NCBI RefSeq assembly: GCF_021043365.1 | Contig: NZ_JAJNDU010000004.1 | Coordinates: forward strand, 238,939 to 302,938 | Source of the DNA: Sphingomonas sp. IC-11 | GTDB taxonomy: Bacteria; Pseudomonadota; Alphaproteobacteria; Sphingomonadales; Sphingomonadaceae | DNA: 64,000 bases | Reading direction: 5' to 3' | Shown: in pieces, positions 37,108 through 45,900 of the stretch | Position numbering within the stretch: the first letter of the stretch is position 1 | Layout: each line of letters opens with the position of its first letter | Made by a program: the position numbers and the translations under genes | The notes under the pieces: model-generated | Database searches by the model: none | Told to the model about the DNA's origin: nothing | Seen by the model: the letters and a program-made list of their open reading frames with translations, nothing else

Positions 37108-37147
37108 AATGTAACATTAGCGAACACAAGTTCGTAATGTGAACATT
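37108..37147. promoter_or_regulatory. Candidate IclR operator between amidohydrolase and M24 genes
   Basis: An inverted pair CATTAGCGAAC (37115-37125) and GTTCGTAATG (37130-37139) lies 25-50 bases before the M24 start. It is flanked by two further palindromes, AATGTAACATT (37108-37118) and AATGTGAACATT (37136-37147). The half-site matches CATAGCGAAC, repeated twice in front of iclR about 10 kb away, and TAGCGAACACAA (37118-37129) is identical in both places. Confidence 0.65.
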
Positions 37148-37164
37148 CTTGAAGAGGGGTTTCA

Positions 37165-38508
37165 ATGTCGGCATTTTTCCTGACTCTGGCGCTGGCAGCC
37201 GCGCCAACTGCGCCCACCACCCGGGCAGCAGAACTTCAGATGCCGGCTATCCTGCCGCTCGAGCGGCGCGCCGAGACCGAAGATCGCTGGCTCAAGCTGC
37301 GCTTCGAGCAGGTTCTCCCCACGCTGATGCGCCGTGACAAGGTGCAGATGTGGGTGCTCGTCGCGGGCGAGTATAACGAAGATCCCGTGATGGCGACGAT
37401 GCTGCCTGCCACCTGGCTCCACGCGCGCCGCCGCACCATCCTCGTCTTCTTCGATCCGGGCGAAGGCAAGCCGATCGAGAAGCTCGCCCTCGCCCGTTAT
37501 CCGGTCGGCGATTTCCAGCCCGCCTGGAACCCGGACGAACAGCCCGATCAATGGGCGGAGCTCGCCAAGATCATCGCCGAGCGCAATCCGGCGACGATCG
37601 CGCTGAACCGCTCGGAAGGCTTCCCGCTCGCCGATGGGCTCAGCTCCACCCATTATGAGGCGATCGTCCGCGCGCTCGGGCCCGACATGTCGAAGCGCCT
37701 CGTCGCGCACGAACGGTTGGCGCTCGGCTGGCTCGAAACGCGCATCCCGGAGGAGATGGCGACCTATCCGATCGTCTCGCGCATCTCGCACTCGATCATC
37801 GAGGAAGGTTTCTCCGAACGCGTCATCACCCCCGGCGTCACCACCTCGGACGATGTCGTCTGGTGGTTCCGCAACCGCATCAACTCGCTCGGCCTCGACA
37901 CCTGGTTCCAGCCCAGCGTCGCCATCCAGCGCGCCGATGGCGGCAAGTTCAGCGTTCAGGAGATGGGCCACCGTGGCGATACGATCATCATGCCGGGTGA
38001 CATGCTGCACGTGGATTTCGGCATCACCTATCTCGGGCTCAACACCGACATCCAGCGCCTCGCCTACGTGCTGAAGCCGGGCGAGACCGATGCGCCGAAG
38101 GGCCTGAAGGACGGGCTTGCCGCGATGAACCGCGTGCGCGCCGCCACCGTCGCGGCGCTGAAGCCGGGCCGCACCGGCAACGAGGTGCTGGCAGCGGCAC
38201 GCCGGCAGGTCGAGGCGGAGAAAATCGACGGCACGATCTATTCGCATCCGATCGGCTATCACGGCCATGGCGCGGGCACCTGGATCGGCGCCTGGGAAAG
38301 CCAGAAGCCGGCGCCGGGTCGCGGCGATTATCGCATCGATCCGAACACGGCCTGGTCGATCGAGCTGAATGCCCAGCATAACGTGCCCGAATGGGGCAAC
38401 CAGAAGGTCCGCTTCATGCACGAGGAGGACGGGTTCCTCGCGGCGGACGGCACCTTCCGCTTCCTGGACGGTGCGCAGGACGAATTCATCCTGCTGCCGC
38501 GGCCATAG
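37165..38508 (+). CDS. Secreted M24-family metallopeptidase (Xaa-Pro type), paralogue A
   Basis: A 447-residue creatinase/prolidase-fold protein with a signal peptide (MSAFFLTLALAAAPTAPTTR). The metal-binding residues of M24 peptidases are present: two Asp in DMLHVDFGITYLGLNTDIQ, His in IGYHGHGAGTW, Glu in AWSIELNAQ and Glu in VRFMHEEDG. The N-terminal half is the family's non-catalytic domain. The family removes residues next to proline, but this subgroup is uncharacterised. GAGGGGTTTCA precedes ATG 37165. It is closely related to the convergent gene ending at 38667. Confidence 0.88.
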   Translation: MSAFFLTLALAAAPTAPTTRAAELQMPAILPLERRAETEDRWLKLRFEQVLPTLMRRDKVQMWVLVAGEYNEDPVMATMLPATWLHARRRTILVFFDPGEGKPIEKLALARYPVGDFQPAWNPDEQPDQWAELAKIIAERNPATIALNRSEGFPLADGLSSTHYEAIVRALGPDMSKRLVAHERLALGWLETRIPEEMATYPIVSRISHSIIEEGFSERVITPGVTTSDDVVWWFRNRINSLGLDTWFQPSVAIQRADGGKFSVQEMGHRGDTIIMPGDMLHVDFGITYLGLNTDIQRLAYVLKPGETDAPKGLKDGLAAMNRVRAATVAALKPGRTGNEVLAAARRQVEAEKIDGTIYSHPIGYHGHGAGTWIGAWESQKPAPGRGDYRIDPNTAWSIELNAQHNVPEWGNQKVRFMHEEDGFLAADGTFRFLDGAQDEFILLPRP

Positions 38509-38604
38509 CCACAACGCGTCGTCACCCCGGCCCTGTGCCGGGGTCCAGGCTTTCGCAAACTCCATGGGGCGAGAGGAGCGGCGCCTGCTCCCACCAAAAA
38601 AGAA

Positions 38605-38632
38605 GGGCCCCACCCTACGTCGGGTGAGGCCC
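38605..38632. terminator. Bidirectional terminator between the two M24 paralogues
   Basis: An 11-bp stem with one mismatch (GGGCCCCACCC / GGGTGAGGCCC) and a 6-nt loop. A-rich sequence (AAAAAAGAA) lies on the left and TTTT on the right, so a T-run follows the stem on both strands. It separates convergent genes. Confidence 0.88.
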
Positions 38633-38666
38633 AGTTTTGGGCACGGGATTAAGGATCAGCGGCGCC

Positions 38667-40019
38667 TCAGCGTGCCCCGATCAGGTGAAACTTGGTCTGG
38701 CGCCCGTCGATGTAGCGGACGGTCTTGCCGTCGAAGAAGGCGTCTTCCTCGCTCTTGAAATCGACCATCTGGCCGCCCCATTCGGGAACGGCCTTGGTCG
38801 CCATCAACTCGATCGACCAAGCGATGTTCGGCCGAAGCTTGTACTCGCCGGTCGGCACGAACTTCTGCTCTTCCGACAGCCCGATCGAGCTGCCCGCGCC
38901 GTGGCCGTGATAGCCGATCGGATGCGAATAGATCGTCGGCTTCAGCCCGGCCGCGATCGCCTTGGCGCGCGCACGGTTCAGCACCTCGTTGCCGGTGGCG
39001 CCAACGCGGAACTCGCTGGTCACCGCGTCCTGCACGAGGTTGTTGTCGCGCAGGCCCGCCTTGAGCCCGGCGGGCGCATCGGTCTCACCGTCACGCAGCA
39101 CATAAGCGACGTGCTGCGTATCGGTGCTGAAGTTCAGGTAATGGATGCCGAAGTCGACGCGCAGCATGTCGCCCTTCTGGATCACGCTCGCCTGTTCGCG
39201 CAGCACGCCCGGCGTGCCCTTGCGGGTGACTTCGACCGAGGGGTGGAACCACGATGCAAGGCCGAGGTCCGCAACGCGCTGGCGATACCACCAGACGAGA
39301 TCCTCGTTGGTCGTCACGCCCGGCTTCACCACCGCGGGCGAGAAGCCTTCGCCGATGATCGCATGCGCGACGCGCACGATCTCTGGATAGACCTTCATTT
39401 CCTCCGGCGTGCGGGTCTCCAGCCAGCCGATCGCCAGCGGATAGCCGGAGACGATGCGGCTCTGCTGCTCCGGCGTCAGCGCCTTCATCAGATCGGTGTA
39501 CTGGCTGTGCGTCAGGCCATCGCCGAACGCCGTCAGCGACGAGATGTTGAGCGCGATCTTCTTCGGGTTCCGCTCGGCGATCAGCTCGCGCACGCGCGCG
39601 AACTGATCGGGCTGCTTCTCCATGTCCCACACGGGCTGGTACAGATCGCCCATACCGTGCTTGCTGACGACCAGCCGCTCGATCGGCTTGCCCTCGCCCG
39701 GATCGAAATAAATGAGGATCGTCCGCCGCCGCGCGCGCAAATTCGTCGCGTTCAGCATCGTCGAGACGACTGGGTCTTCCAGATATTCGCGCGCGATCAG
39801 CACCCACATGTCGATGCCGTTCTCGCGCATCAGCTGCGGCAGCACGGTCTCGAAACGGCGCTCCAGCCACGCATCGCGAAGCTGCGCCTGATCGCGCAGG
39901 CTCATGATCTTCGGCAGCGCCGGCGACATGGACTGTTCTTCCTGCGCCATTGCCGCGGGCGCGAGCGCCACCATGGCGAACGCCGCAGCGCCGCCCAACA
40001 AGCTCTTCAATCGTGGCAT
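38667..40019 (-). CDS. Secreted M24-family metallopeptidase, paralogue B
   Basis: A 450-residue protein with signal peptide (LLGGAAAFAMVALAPAAMAQ) and the same layout as paralogue A. Shared landmarks include ARRRTILIYFDPGEGKPIER, GWLETRTPEEM, the metal site DMLRVDFGIHYLNFSTDTQ, SHPIGYHGHGAGSS, AWSIELMATK and VDFKSEEDA. All five M24 metal ligands are kept. The start ATG 40019 follows GGAGAGGGCTGAA, 17 bases after the end of the next M24 gene. It is the last gene of the minus-strand block. Confidence 0.88.
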   Translation of the reverse strand: MPRLKSLLGGAAAFAMVALAPAAMAQEEQSMSPALPKIMSLRDQAQLRDAWLERRFETVLPQLMRENGIDMWVLIAREYLEDPVVSTMLNATNLRARRRTILIYFDPGEGKPIERLVVSKHGMGDLYQPVWDMEKQPDQFARVRELIAERNPKKIALNISSLTAFGDGLTHSQYTDLMKALTPEQQSRIVSGYPLAIGWLETRTPEEMKVYPEIVRVAHAIIGEGFSPAVVKPGVTTNEDLVWWYRQRVADLGLASWFHPSVEVTRKGTPGVLREQASVIQKGDMLRVDFGIHYLNFSTDTQHVAYVLRDGETDAPAGLKAGLRDNNLVQDAVTSEFRVGATGNEVLNRARAKAIAAGLKPTIYSHPIGYHGHGAGSSIGLSEEQKFVPTGEYKLRPNIAWSIELMATKAVPEWGGQMVDFKSEEDAFFDGKTVRYIDGRQTKFHLIGAR

Positions 40020-40036
40020 TTCAGCCCTCTCCTCTT

Positions 40037-41287
40037 TTATCCGAACGGCTTGTCGAGCGATGAGGGCGGCTGCGTGAAGAAGCGCGGCCCCTGCTCGGTC
40101 ATGGTGAAGCAATCCTCGATGCGGATGCCGAACTTGCCCGGCAGGTAGATGCCCGGCTCGTTCGAGAAGCACATGCCCGGCGCGAGCGGCGTGGTTTCGC
40201 CATGCACCAGGTTCACCGGCTCGTGCACGTCGAGGCCGATGCCGTGGCCGGTGCGATGCGACAGCCCCGGCAGCGCGTAGCGCGGCCCGTAGCCAAGCTT
40301 CTCGTAATAGCTGCGCACCGCGTCATCGACGCTGCCCGCCGGGGCGCCGACCTTGGCCGCGTCCATCGCCACATTCATGCCCTGGCGCATATGGCCGAAC
40401 ACGCGGCGCTGCTCCGCGGTCGGCTCCCCGAACACGAAGGTGCGCGAGACGTCAGAGACATAGCCGTGCATGCTGCAGGTGCAGTCCATCAGCACCACGG
40501 TGCCTTCGGTCAGCTTCAGCCGTTCCTTGGAGCCGTGCGGCAGTGCGCTGCCCGGTCCCACCTGCGCGCTGCTCGACGCGCGCTGCCCGCCGAAGCGCTT
40601 CAGCTCGCCTTCCATGATCGCGTTGATGTCGTTGCCGGTCATCCCGGCCTGCACCTGGCCGTGGGTGGCGCGATAAGCCGCGATCATGATGTCGTTGGCG
40701 CGCTGCAACAGCGCGATCTCGGCCGGGCTCTTGATCATGCGCAGTGCATTGACGGCGCTGGCGCCCGAGACAGTCTTCAGGCCCGGCAGCAGCCGGCGAA
40801 CGCCATCGACGATGAAGAAGCGCACCGTCTCCTCCACCGCCAGCGTGCCGGCGCCCAGCTTCTTCTCCTTCAGCCAGCCGGCAATCAGCGCGAAGGGGCT
40901 TTCGTCCTCCTGCCACACGCGCACTTCGCCGGGCACGTCGAGCATTTCGCGGATCGACGGCTCCTCGAAGAACGGCGTGACGATCAGCACCGGACCCTCG
41001 GCCGGGATCACCGCCGCGGTGGTCCGCTCGCTGCGCCACCAGTCGACGCCGGTGAAATAGACGAGGCTCGACCCCGCCTCGACCAGCAGCGCCGACAGGT
41101 TGCGGCGGCGAAGCTCCGCCTGCATCCGCGCCAGCCGCGCCTCACGCTCGGCGCGTGAAATAGGCGCGATCGGCGGAAAGGAGGGCCCTGCCGCGCCTTG
41201 GGCCAGCAAGCCACCCGGCATGGCGATCAACGCCGCGCCGGCCGCCGCCCCACGCATCACCTCGCGCCGCGCCAGATCGCCGATCAC
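40037..41287 (-). CDS. Secreted M24-family Xaa-Pro aminopeptidase-like protein
   Basis: A 416-residue M24 peptidase more distant from paralogues A and B and closer to classical aminopeptidase P/prolidase. A Tat-like start (LARREVMRGAAAGAALIAMP) precedes the N-terminal domain (SALLVEAGSSLVYFTGVDWW). Metal ligands are visible in VVLMDCTCSMHGYVSDVSRT (two Asp), HRTGHGIGLDVHEP (His), CFSNEPGIYLP (Glu) and IRIEDCFTM (Glu). The GTG start overlaps the M20 gene's stop (GTGA), so the two are coupled. Confidence 0.9.
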   Translation of the reverse strand: MIGDLARREVMRGAAAGAALIAMPGGLLAQGAAGPSFPPIAPISRAEREARLARMQAELRRRNLSALLVEAGSSLVYFTGVDWWRSERTTAAVIPAEGPVLIVTPFFEEPSIREMLDVPGEVRVWQEDESPFALIAGWLKEKKLGAGTLAVEETVRFFIVDGVRRLLPGLKTVSGASAVNALRMIKSPAEIALLQRANDIMIAAYRATHGQVQAGMTGNDINAIMEGELKRFGGQRASSSAQVGPGSALPHGSKERLKLTEGTVVLMDCTCSMHGYVSDVSRTFVFGEPTAEQRRVFGHMRQGMNVAMDAAKVGAPAGSVDDAVRSYYEKLGYGPRYALPGLSHRTGHGIGLDVHEPVNLVHGETTPLAPGMCFSNEPGIYLPGKFGIRIEDCFTMTEQGPRFFTQPPSSLDKPFG

Positions 41288-42696
41288 TTGCGGCTCCCCA
41301 GATCGCGCAGCAGGTAATCCCAATAGTCCAGCTGCTTCAGATACGCGTCGATCGGCACGCGCTCGTCGGTGCCATGCGCCCGCGCATCATCCGCCTTCAG
41401 CGCCAGCGCGCCCGCGCCATAGGTCGGGATGCCCGCCGCGCGGAATTCGCGCCCGTCGGTGCCGCCCGACGACATGCTCGGCTTCAGCTCGACCCCCGGA
41501 TAGGTCGCGTCCATCGCCTTCTGCAGCCGCGCGAACAAGGCCGGGTTCACCGGCGACGCCGGGCTCGCGACGCCTTCGCCGACCAGCGAAACGGTCAGCT
41601 TGTCGTTGCCGACCGCCTGCGCGATCGTCTTCTGCACGTCCTCCACCGACGTGCCGGGGAAGATGCGGCAATTGACGTTGGCGGTCGCATTCTGCGGCAG
41701 CGCGTTCGGCGCATTGCCCGCCTGCAGCATCGTCGCCACGCAGGTCGTCCACAGAATGTTCGCCTGGTGCGGATATTTCTCCGCCACCGCCCGCGCCGCG
41801 GCATCGTTCGGGTTCGCCATCAGCGTGGTCAGCGCAGCGCCGAGCTCGCCGCCCTTCTCCTTCGCCATGTCGGCGACCATGATGCGGGTGATCTCGTTGA
41901 ACTCGACCGGGAAGCGAAGCGCCTCCAGCTTGGTCAGCGCACGGGCCAGATCATAGATCGCATTGTCGGCGCGCGGCGCGGAGCTGTGCCCGCCCGAATT
42001 CTTCGCGGCGATCGCGAAATTGGCGTAAGTCTTCTCCGCCGCCTGGATGTTGAAGCGATACTTGCCGTCCTCGCCCATCGATCCCGAACCGGCATCGGAA
42101 TTGAGCGCGAACTCGGCACGCGAGACGAGCGGGTGCTTGGTCAGCGCACGCGTCGTCATCATGCCGCTTTCCTCGTCGCCCGAGAAGGCGAGCAGCAAGT
42201 CACGCTCCGGCACGAAGCCCGATTTCTTCAGGCGGATGAAGCTGGCGACCAGCGCCGTCACGCCGGCCTTGTTGTCGGTCGATCCGCGACCATAGATGTA
42301 GCCGTCCTTCTCTGTCGGCACATACGGGTCGGTCGACCAATTTTCCTTCAGCGCGTCGACCACGTCCATGTGACCGAGGAACGCGATCGGCTTCGCCTTG
42401 ACGTTGCGCCCGGCGTAGCGGACGACGAGCCCCGCGGTCTTTTCGCCATCGATCTCGACCGGCACGGTCATGATCTCGTCGGCGGTGAAGCCGGCCTCGC
42501 GCAGCCGCTTGGAATAATTCTCGATCAGCGTCGGCACCTGCCCGCGGCCCTTGGCCGTCGGCGTCGCGATCGCCTCCTCCAGCATCTGGCGCGCCATCGC
42601 CCGATCGGCGTCCGTCACGGGCGCGGCAGCGGCGCTTATTGCCGCCGTGGAAAGAACAGCCGCCAGCGCAGCACCGGCATACCAACGCACCTTCAT
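41284..42696 (-). CDS. Secreted M20-family metallopeptidase
   Basis: A 470-residue zinc peptidase with signal peptide (WYAGAALAAVLSTAAISAAA). The two-zinc site is clear: FLGHMDVVDA (His-x-Asp), YGRGSTDNKAG (bridging Asp), FSGDEESGM (catalytic and metal Glu), LNSDAGSG (Asp) and, near the end, the His of ARAHGTDERV. The dimerisation domain covers about residues 215-340 (KNSGGHSSAPRADNAIYDLA). The family cleaves dipeptides, N-acyl amino acids or carboxy-terminal residues. ATG 42696 follows GGGTGGGGATAAGGTG. Confidence 0.92.
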   Translation of the reverse strand: MKVRWYAGAALAAVLSTAAISAAAAPVTDADRAMARQMLEEAIATPTAKGRGQVPTLIENYSKRLREAGFTADEIMTVPVEIDGEKTAGLVVRYAGRNVKAKPIAFLGHMDVVDALKENWSTDPYVPTEKDGYIYGRGSTDNKAGVTALVASFIRLKKSGFVPERDLLLAFSGDEESGMMTTRALTKHPLVSRAEFALNSDAGSGSMGEDGKYRFNIQAAEKTYANFAIAAKNSGGHSSAPRADNAIYDLARALTKLEALRFPVEFNEITRIMVADMAKEKGGELGAALTTLMANPNDAAARAVAEKYPHQANILWTTCVATMLQAGNAPNALPQNATANVNCRIFPGTSVEDVQKTIAQAVGNDKLTVSLVGEGVASPASPVNPALFARLQKAMDATYPGVELKPSMSSGGTDGREFRAAGIPTYGAGALALKADDARAHGTDERVPIDAYLKQLDYWDYLLRDLGSRK

Positions 42697-42721
42697 CACC
42701 TTATCCCCACCCAAAAACGAT

Positions 42722-42753
42722 AACCGGAGGCGTACCATCGCACGCCCCCGGTT
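42722..42753 (-). terminator. Intrinsic terminator between the TonB receptor and M20 genes
   Basis: On the minus strand, AACCGGGGGCGT and ACGCCTCCGGTT form a 12-bp stem (one G-T pair) with an 8-nt loop, followed by ATCGTTTTTGG. It lies directly after the TonB receptor gene and before the M20 start. It therefore probably attenuates expression of the downstream peptidases relative to the receptor. Confidence 0.85.
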
Positions 42754-42769
42754 CAAGCATCACGATCTG

Positions 42770-45700
42770 TTAGAAACCGACCGAGGCGCTCAGGAAGAAG
42801 TAACGGCCAGCCGCATCGTAGAACTGCGGATAGGTGTTGCCGTTGCCGCCATCCTCGATCGCCGCGGTGGTGGTGAGCGGCGGATCCTTGTCGAACAGGT
42901 TGTTGACGCCCGCACGGAAGGTCAGGTCCTTGCGCACTTCGAACGCGGCAGCGAGGTCGAAGTAGCTGCGCGACCCAAGTTCGCGGTTCACTTCGGAGAA
43001 GCTGCCGGTCAGCGCTGGCTGGCTGCTGGTCTGCGCAATCTTCACCGAGGACACATAGCGCCACGTACCGGTCAGGCTGAAGCGATCAGCCGGCGACCAG
43101 GTGGTCATGAACTTGTGGCGCCATTCGGGCCGCGGACGACCGCAGAGGCCGGCATAAAGCCCCTTGCACTCGTAAACGTCCGCCTCGGGCGAATTGGGCA
43201 GCGGAACCGTCTTGTAGGAGTCCAGATAGGTGCCGACCAGGTTGAAGTTCAGCCGCCCGGCGTTGATGCCGAGATCGTTGAGGTTCATCCGGTAATCGAC
43301 GACCAGGTCGACGCCCTTGGTCTGGAGCGAGCCGGTGTTGACGTTGAAGCGGCGGAAATAGCCGTTCTCGCCCTGCCACAGCGAACCGCTCTCCGGGCTG
43401 CGCTGGATCAGGCTGCAGAAATACGGGTCGCCGTTCGCCAGGCAGTTGGCGATCGACAGGTTCGGGTTCACGCTGCCGACGAGGTTCTCCACCTTGATGT
43501 CGAAATAATCGACCGAGATCGAGAGACCCGGCACGAAGCGCGGCTCGAACACGGCGCCGAGCGACAGCGTCTTGGCGGTTTCCGGATCCAGATCCGGATT
43601 GCCACCGATCAGCGAGTTGAACTGTCCCGCCGGATTGTCGACGATGTTGCCATATTGCCCCGCCGTCACGCCGGTACGCGCGCATTGCGCAAACGTCGCG
43701 ATCGGGTTCGCGCCGGAGCACGGGTCGTACGAGCCATTGGCATTCTCGGTCAGCTCGACTTCGAACAGCTGCTGGCTGGAGAACAGCTCAATGACGTTGG
43801 GCGCACGCACCGCGCGCTGGTACGATCCGCGGAAGCGGAAATCGCGCACCGGCGACCAGTTCAGACCCAGCTTGTAGGTGTCGGTCTTGAACCCGCTGTC
43901 ATAATCCGAATAGCGGTAAGCGCCCTCGAACGACAGGCTCTGGAAGAACGGCTTGTCCTCGACGATCGGCACGATCAACTCGCCGAACAATTCCTTCACC
44001 GCGACCGACCCGCTGATCGGCAGCTCGGGGCTGGCCGCCGCCTGATAGATTTCGTCCGGCTGATAATCGACCGAGTTCTTGCGATATTCATAGCCAAAGG
44101 CGACCGCGACACCGTTGTTGGCGAACGGTGAAGTGATGCCCCAATCGCCCAGGTTGCCATCCACCGCGGCAACGATGTTGACGAGGTTGGTGTCGCCGGT
44201 GATCGACTTCACCTCCGCGACATAATCCACCGCGTCCTGGCTGGCGGCACCGCTGAAATAGTTAAGCGGCGAGCAGCGCGGATCATTGTTGTTCGGGTTG
44301 GCATCGGCATTGATCGCGCAGACGATCTGCCCGGCCGAATTGCGCACCGCGTTGAACGCATTGGCCGTCCGCTGGCGGTTCGCGTCGCCGGAGAAGCGGC
44401 TGCGATAGTTCACCTTCGAATAGATGCCGTACACATCGTACTTGAACGGGCCACCGATATCGCCCCGCGCGCCCAGCACGATGCGATAGCTCTGATGCTG
44501 GATGTCGTCCTGGCGGTTTCCGCCCTCGACGTTGCGGCGCGCCACCAGCACGCCGGTCGCGACCGACTGCGGCCCAACATAATTACCCTGCGCGTCATAG
44601 ATGCTGCCGGTGGAAAGGCCACGGCTGGTGCACAGGAAGCTGGCCTGCTGCGCGCTAAGGAACGGATTGTCGCAGTTGATCCCGCTGATGCTGCCGGCAC
44701 CCACGGTGATACCCGCGCTGTTAGTGCCCGGCGCGATCTGAGCGATCGAGCGGTCCTCCATGAAGCCGACTTCGAGATACGGAGTGAAATTCTCGTTCAC
44801 CTCGTAATGCGCGTTGGCGCCTAGCGTGTAGCGCTCGTCCGGCCGCTGATAATAGTTATACGGCGCGAAATTGTAGGTGAGCGAACCCGGCACGAACTGG
44901 CCATCACGGGTCGCGCGGAACGAGGTAGGCAGCCCGGGAATACGTCCAGCGTTGGTGAAGTTGGCCGGATCATTGGTGGCGGAGCCGCTGCACGAGAACT
45001 GGCTGCCGCCCGGACCCGTCGCACCGAGCGCGCAGGCGCTATAGTCATAGTCCTTCTGCAGGATCGCGTTGACCTTGCGATAGGTGGCGTAGCCGGTGAC
45101 GTTGCCGCGCCCCTCGTCGATGTTGCCGCCGAACACTGCCGACACTTCGGTAGTGAAGCCGTTCCACACGTTCTTGTCGGGCTTCAGATAGGCGCCCGGC
45201 ACCGCCGCGTTGTTACGGTCGAGCAGGTCGCGAAGCTCATCGCGATCATTGGTGTGCTGATAGCCGCCGATGCTACCGGTGAAGCGAACCCCGCTGAAAT
45301 TGTCCATCAGCTTGAAGTTCACAACGCCCGCGATCGCGTCCGAACCGTACACCGCCGACGCACCGCCGGTCAGTACTTCGACCGACTGGATCAGCGGCGT
45401 CGGCACTTGGTTGATGTCAGACGGAATGTTCTTGGGCGAGCCATAAGGCAGGCGGCGCCCGTTGATCAGCACCAGCGTGCGCGACGGGCTGAGGCCGCGA
45501 AGGTCGACCTGCGCCGTTCCTGTCGCTTCGTTGGAATTCGCTGCGCCCTGTGCCGCGAACACCTGCGGCAACTGGTTGACGAGGTCTTCGGTCCGCACGG
45601 TACCGCGCACGGCGAATTCCTCGGCCGCAACCGTCGTTACCGGGCTGACGCTTTCGAGGTTGGGCGAGCGGATGCGCGAACCGGTGACGACGATGTCGCC

Positions 45701-45826
45701 ATCGCTTTCGTTCGCGGTTGCTTCGGCCGGGCTTTCCTGAGCCAACGCCGGCATGGCGGCGCCGCTCAGCAGGACGGCGGAGCAGAGCAGTAGTCGACGC
45801 AAGTGTGACCTGTTAGCCATCATCAA
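42770..45826 (-). CDS. TonB-dependent outer-membrane receptor of the peptidase locus
   Basis: A 1018-residue receptor with signal peptide (RRLLLCSAVLLSGAAMPALA), DGDIVVTGSRIRSP, a plug domain (TEDLVNQLPQVFAAQGAANS, GLSPSRTLVLINGRRL, GGASAVYGSDAIAGVVNF) and a long barrel closing with FFLSASVGF. This oligomer-type subgroup often takes up peptides or oligosaccharides in sphingomonads and related bacteria. The gene starts 74 bases after the esterase gene and probably belongs to its transcript. The first or third Met can be the start. Confidence 0.93.
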   Translation of the reverse strand: MMMANRSHLRRLLLCSAVLLSGAAMPALAQESPAEATANESDGDIVVTGSRIRSPNLESVSPVTTVAAEEFAVRGTVRTEDLVNQLPQVFAAQGAANSNEATGTAQVDLRGLSPSRTLVLINGRRLPYGSPKNIPSDINQVPTPLIQSVEVLTGGASAVYGSDAIAGVVNFKLMDNFSGVRFTGSIGGYQHTNDRDELRDLLDRNNAAVPGAYLKPDKNVWNGFTTEVSAVFGGNIDEGRGNVTGYATYRKVNAILQKDYDYSACALGATGPGGSQFSCSGSATNDPANFTNAGRIPGLPTSFRATRDGQFVPGSLTYNFAPYNYYQRPDERYTLGANAHYEVNENFTPYLEVGFMEDRSIAQIAPGTNSAGITVGAGSISGINCDNPFLSAQQASFLCTSRGLSTGSIYDAQGNYVGPQSVATGVLVARRNVEGGNRQDDIQHQSYRIVLGARGDIGGPFKYDVYGIYSKVNYRSRFSGDANRQRTANAFNAVRNSAGQIVCAINADANPNNNDPRCSPLNYFSGAASQDAVDYVAEVKSITGDTNLVNIVAAVDGNLGDWGITSPFANNGVAVAFGYEYRKNSVDYQPDEIYQAAASPELPISGSVAVKELFGELIVPIVEDKPFFQSLSFEGAYRYSDYDSGFKTDTYKLGLNWSPVRDFRFRGSYQRAVRAPNVIELFSSQQLFEVELTENANGSYDPCSGANPIATFAQCARTGVTAGQYGNIVDNPAGQFNSLIGGNPDLDPETAKTLSLGAVFEPRFVPGLSISVDYFDIKVENLVGSVNPNLSIANCLANGDPYFCSLIQRSPESGSLWQGENGYFRRFNVNTGSLQTKGVDLVVDYRMNLNDLGINAGRLNFNLVGTYLDSYKTVPLPNSPEADVYECKGLYAGLCGRPRPEWRHKFMTTWSPADRFSLTGTWRYVSSVKIAQTSSQPALTGSFSEVNRELGSRSYFDLAAAFEVRKDLTFRAGVNNLFDKDPPLTTTAAIEDGGNGNTYPQFYDAAGRYFFLSASVGF

Positions 45827-45858
45827 ACTCCCTGAACTTTCTTGTGGATGGCGCCCGT

Positions 45859-45879
45859 CGCCGGCGTCCCCAGCCGGCG
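45859..45879 (-). other. Hairpin between esterase-like and TonB receptor genes
   Basis: A perfect 7-bp stem (CGCCGGC / GCCGGCG) with a 7-nt loop in the 74-base gap between two same-strand genes. There is no T-run, so it may adjust relative expression or mRNA stability rather than terminate. Confidence 0.4.
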
Positions 45880-45900
45880 GAGCGACATTGGTTTTCGACC

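Noticed and set aside
38637..40148. A 503-codon open frame antisense to the M24 paralogue B
   Set aside because: Composition is typical of shadow frames and the antisense M24 gene has all metal ligands.
42551..44131. A 526-codon open frame antisense to the TonB receptor and M20 gene
   Set aside because: It crosses two genuine genes and a terminator, and has no recognisable motif.
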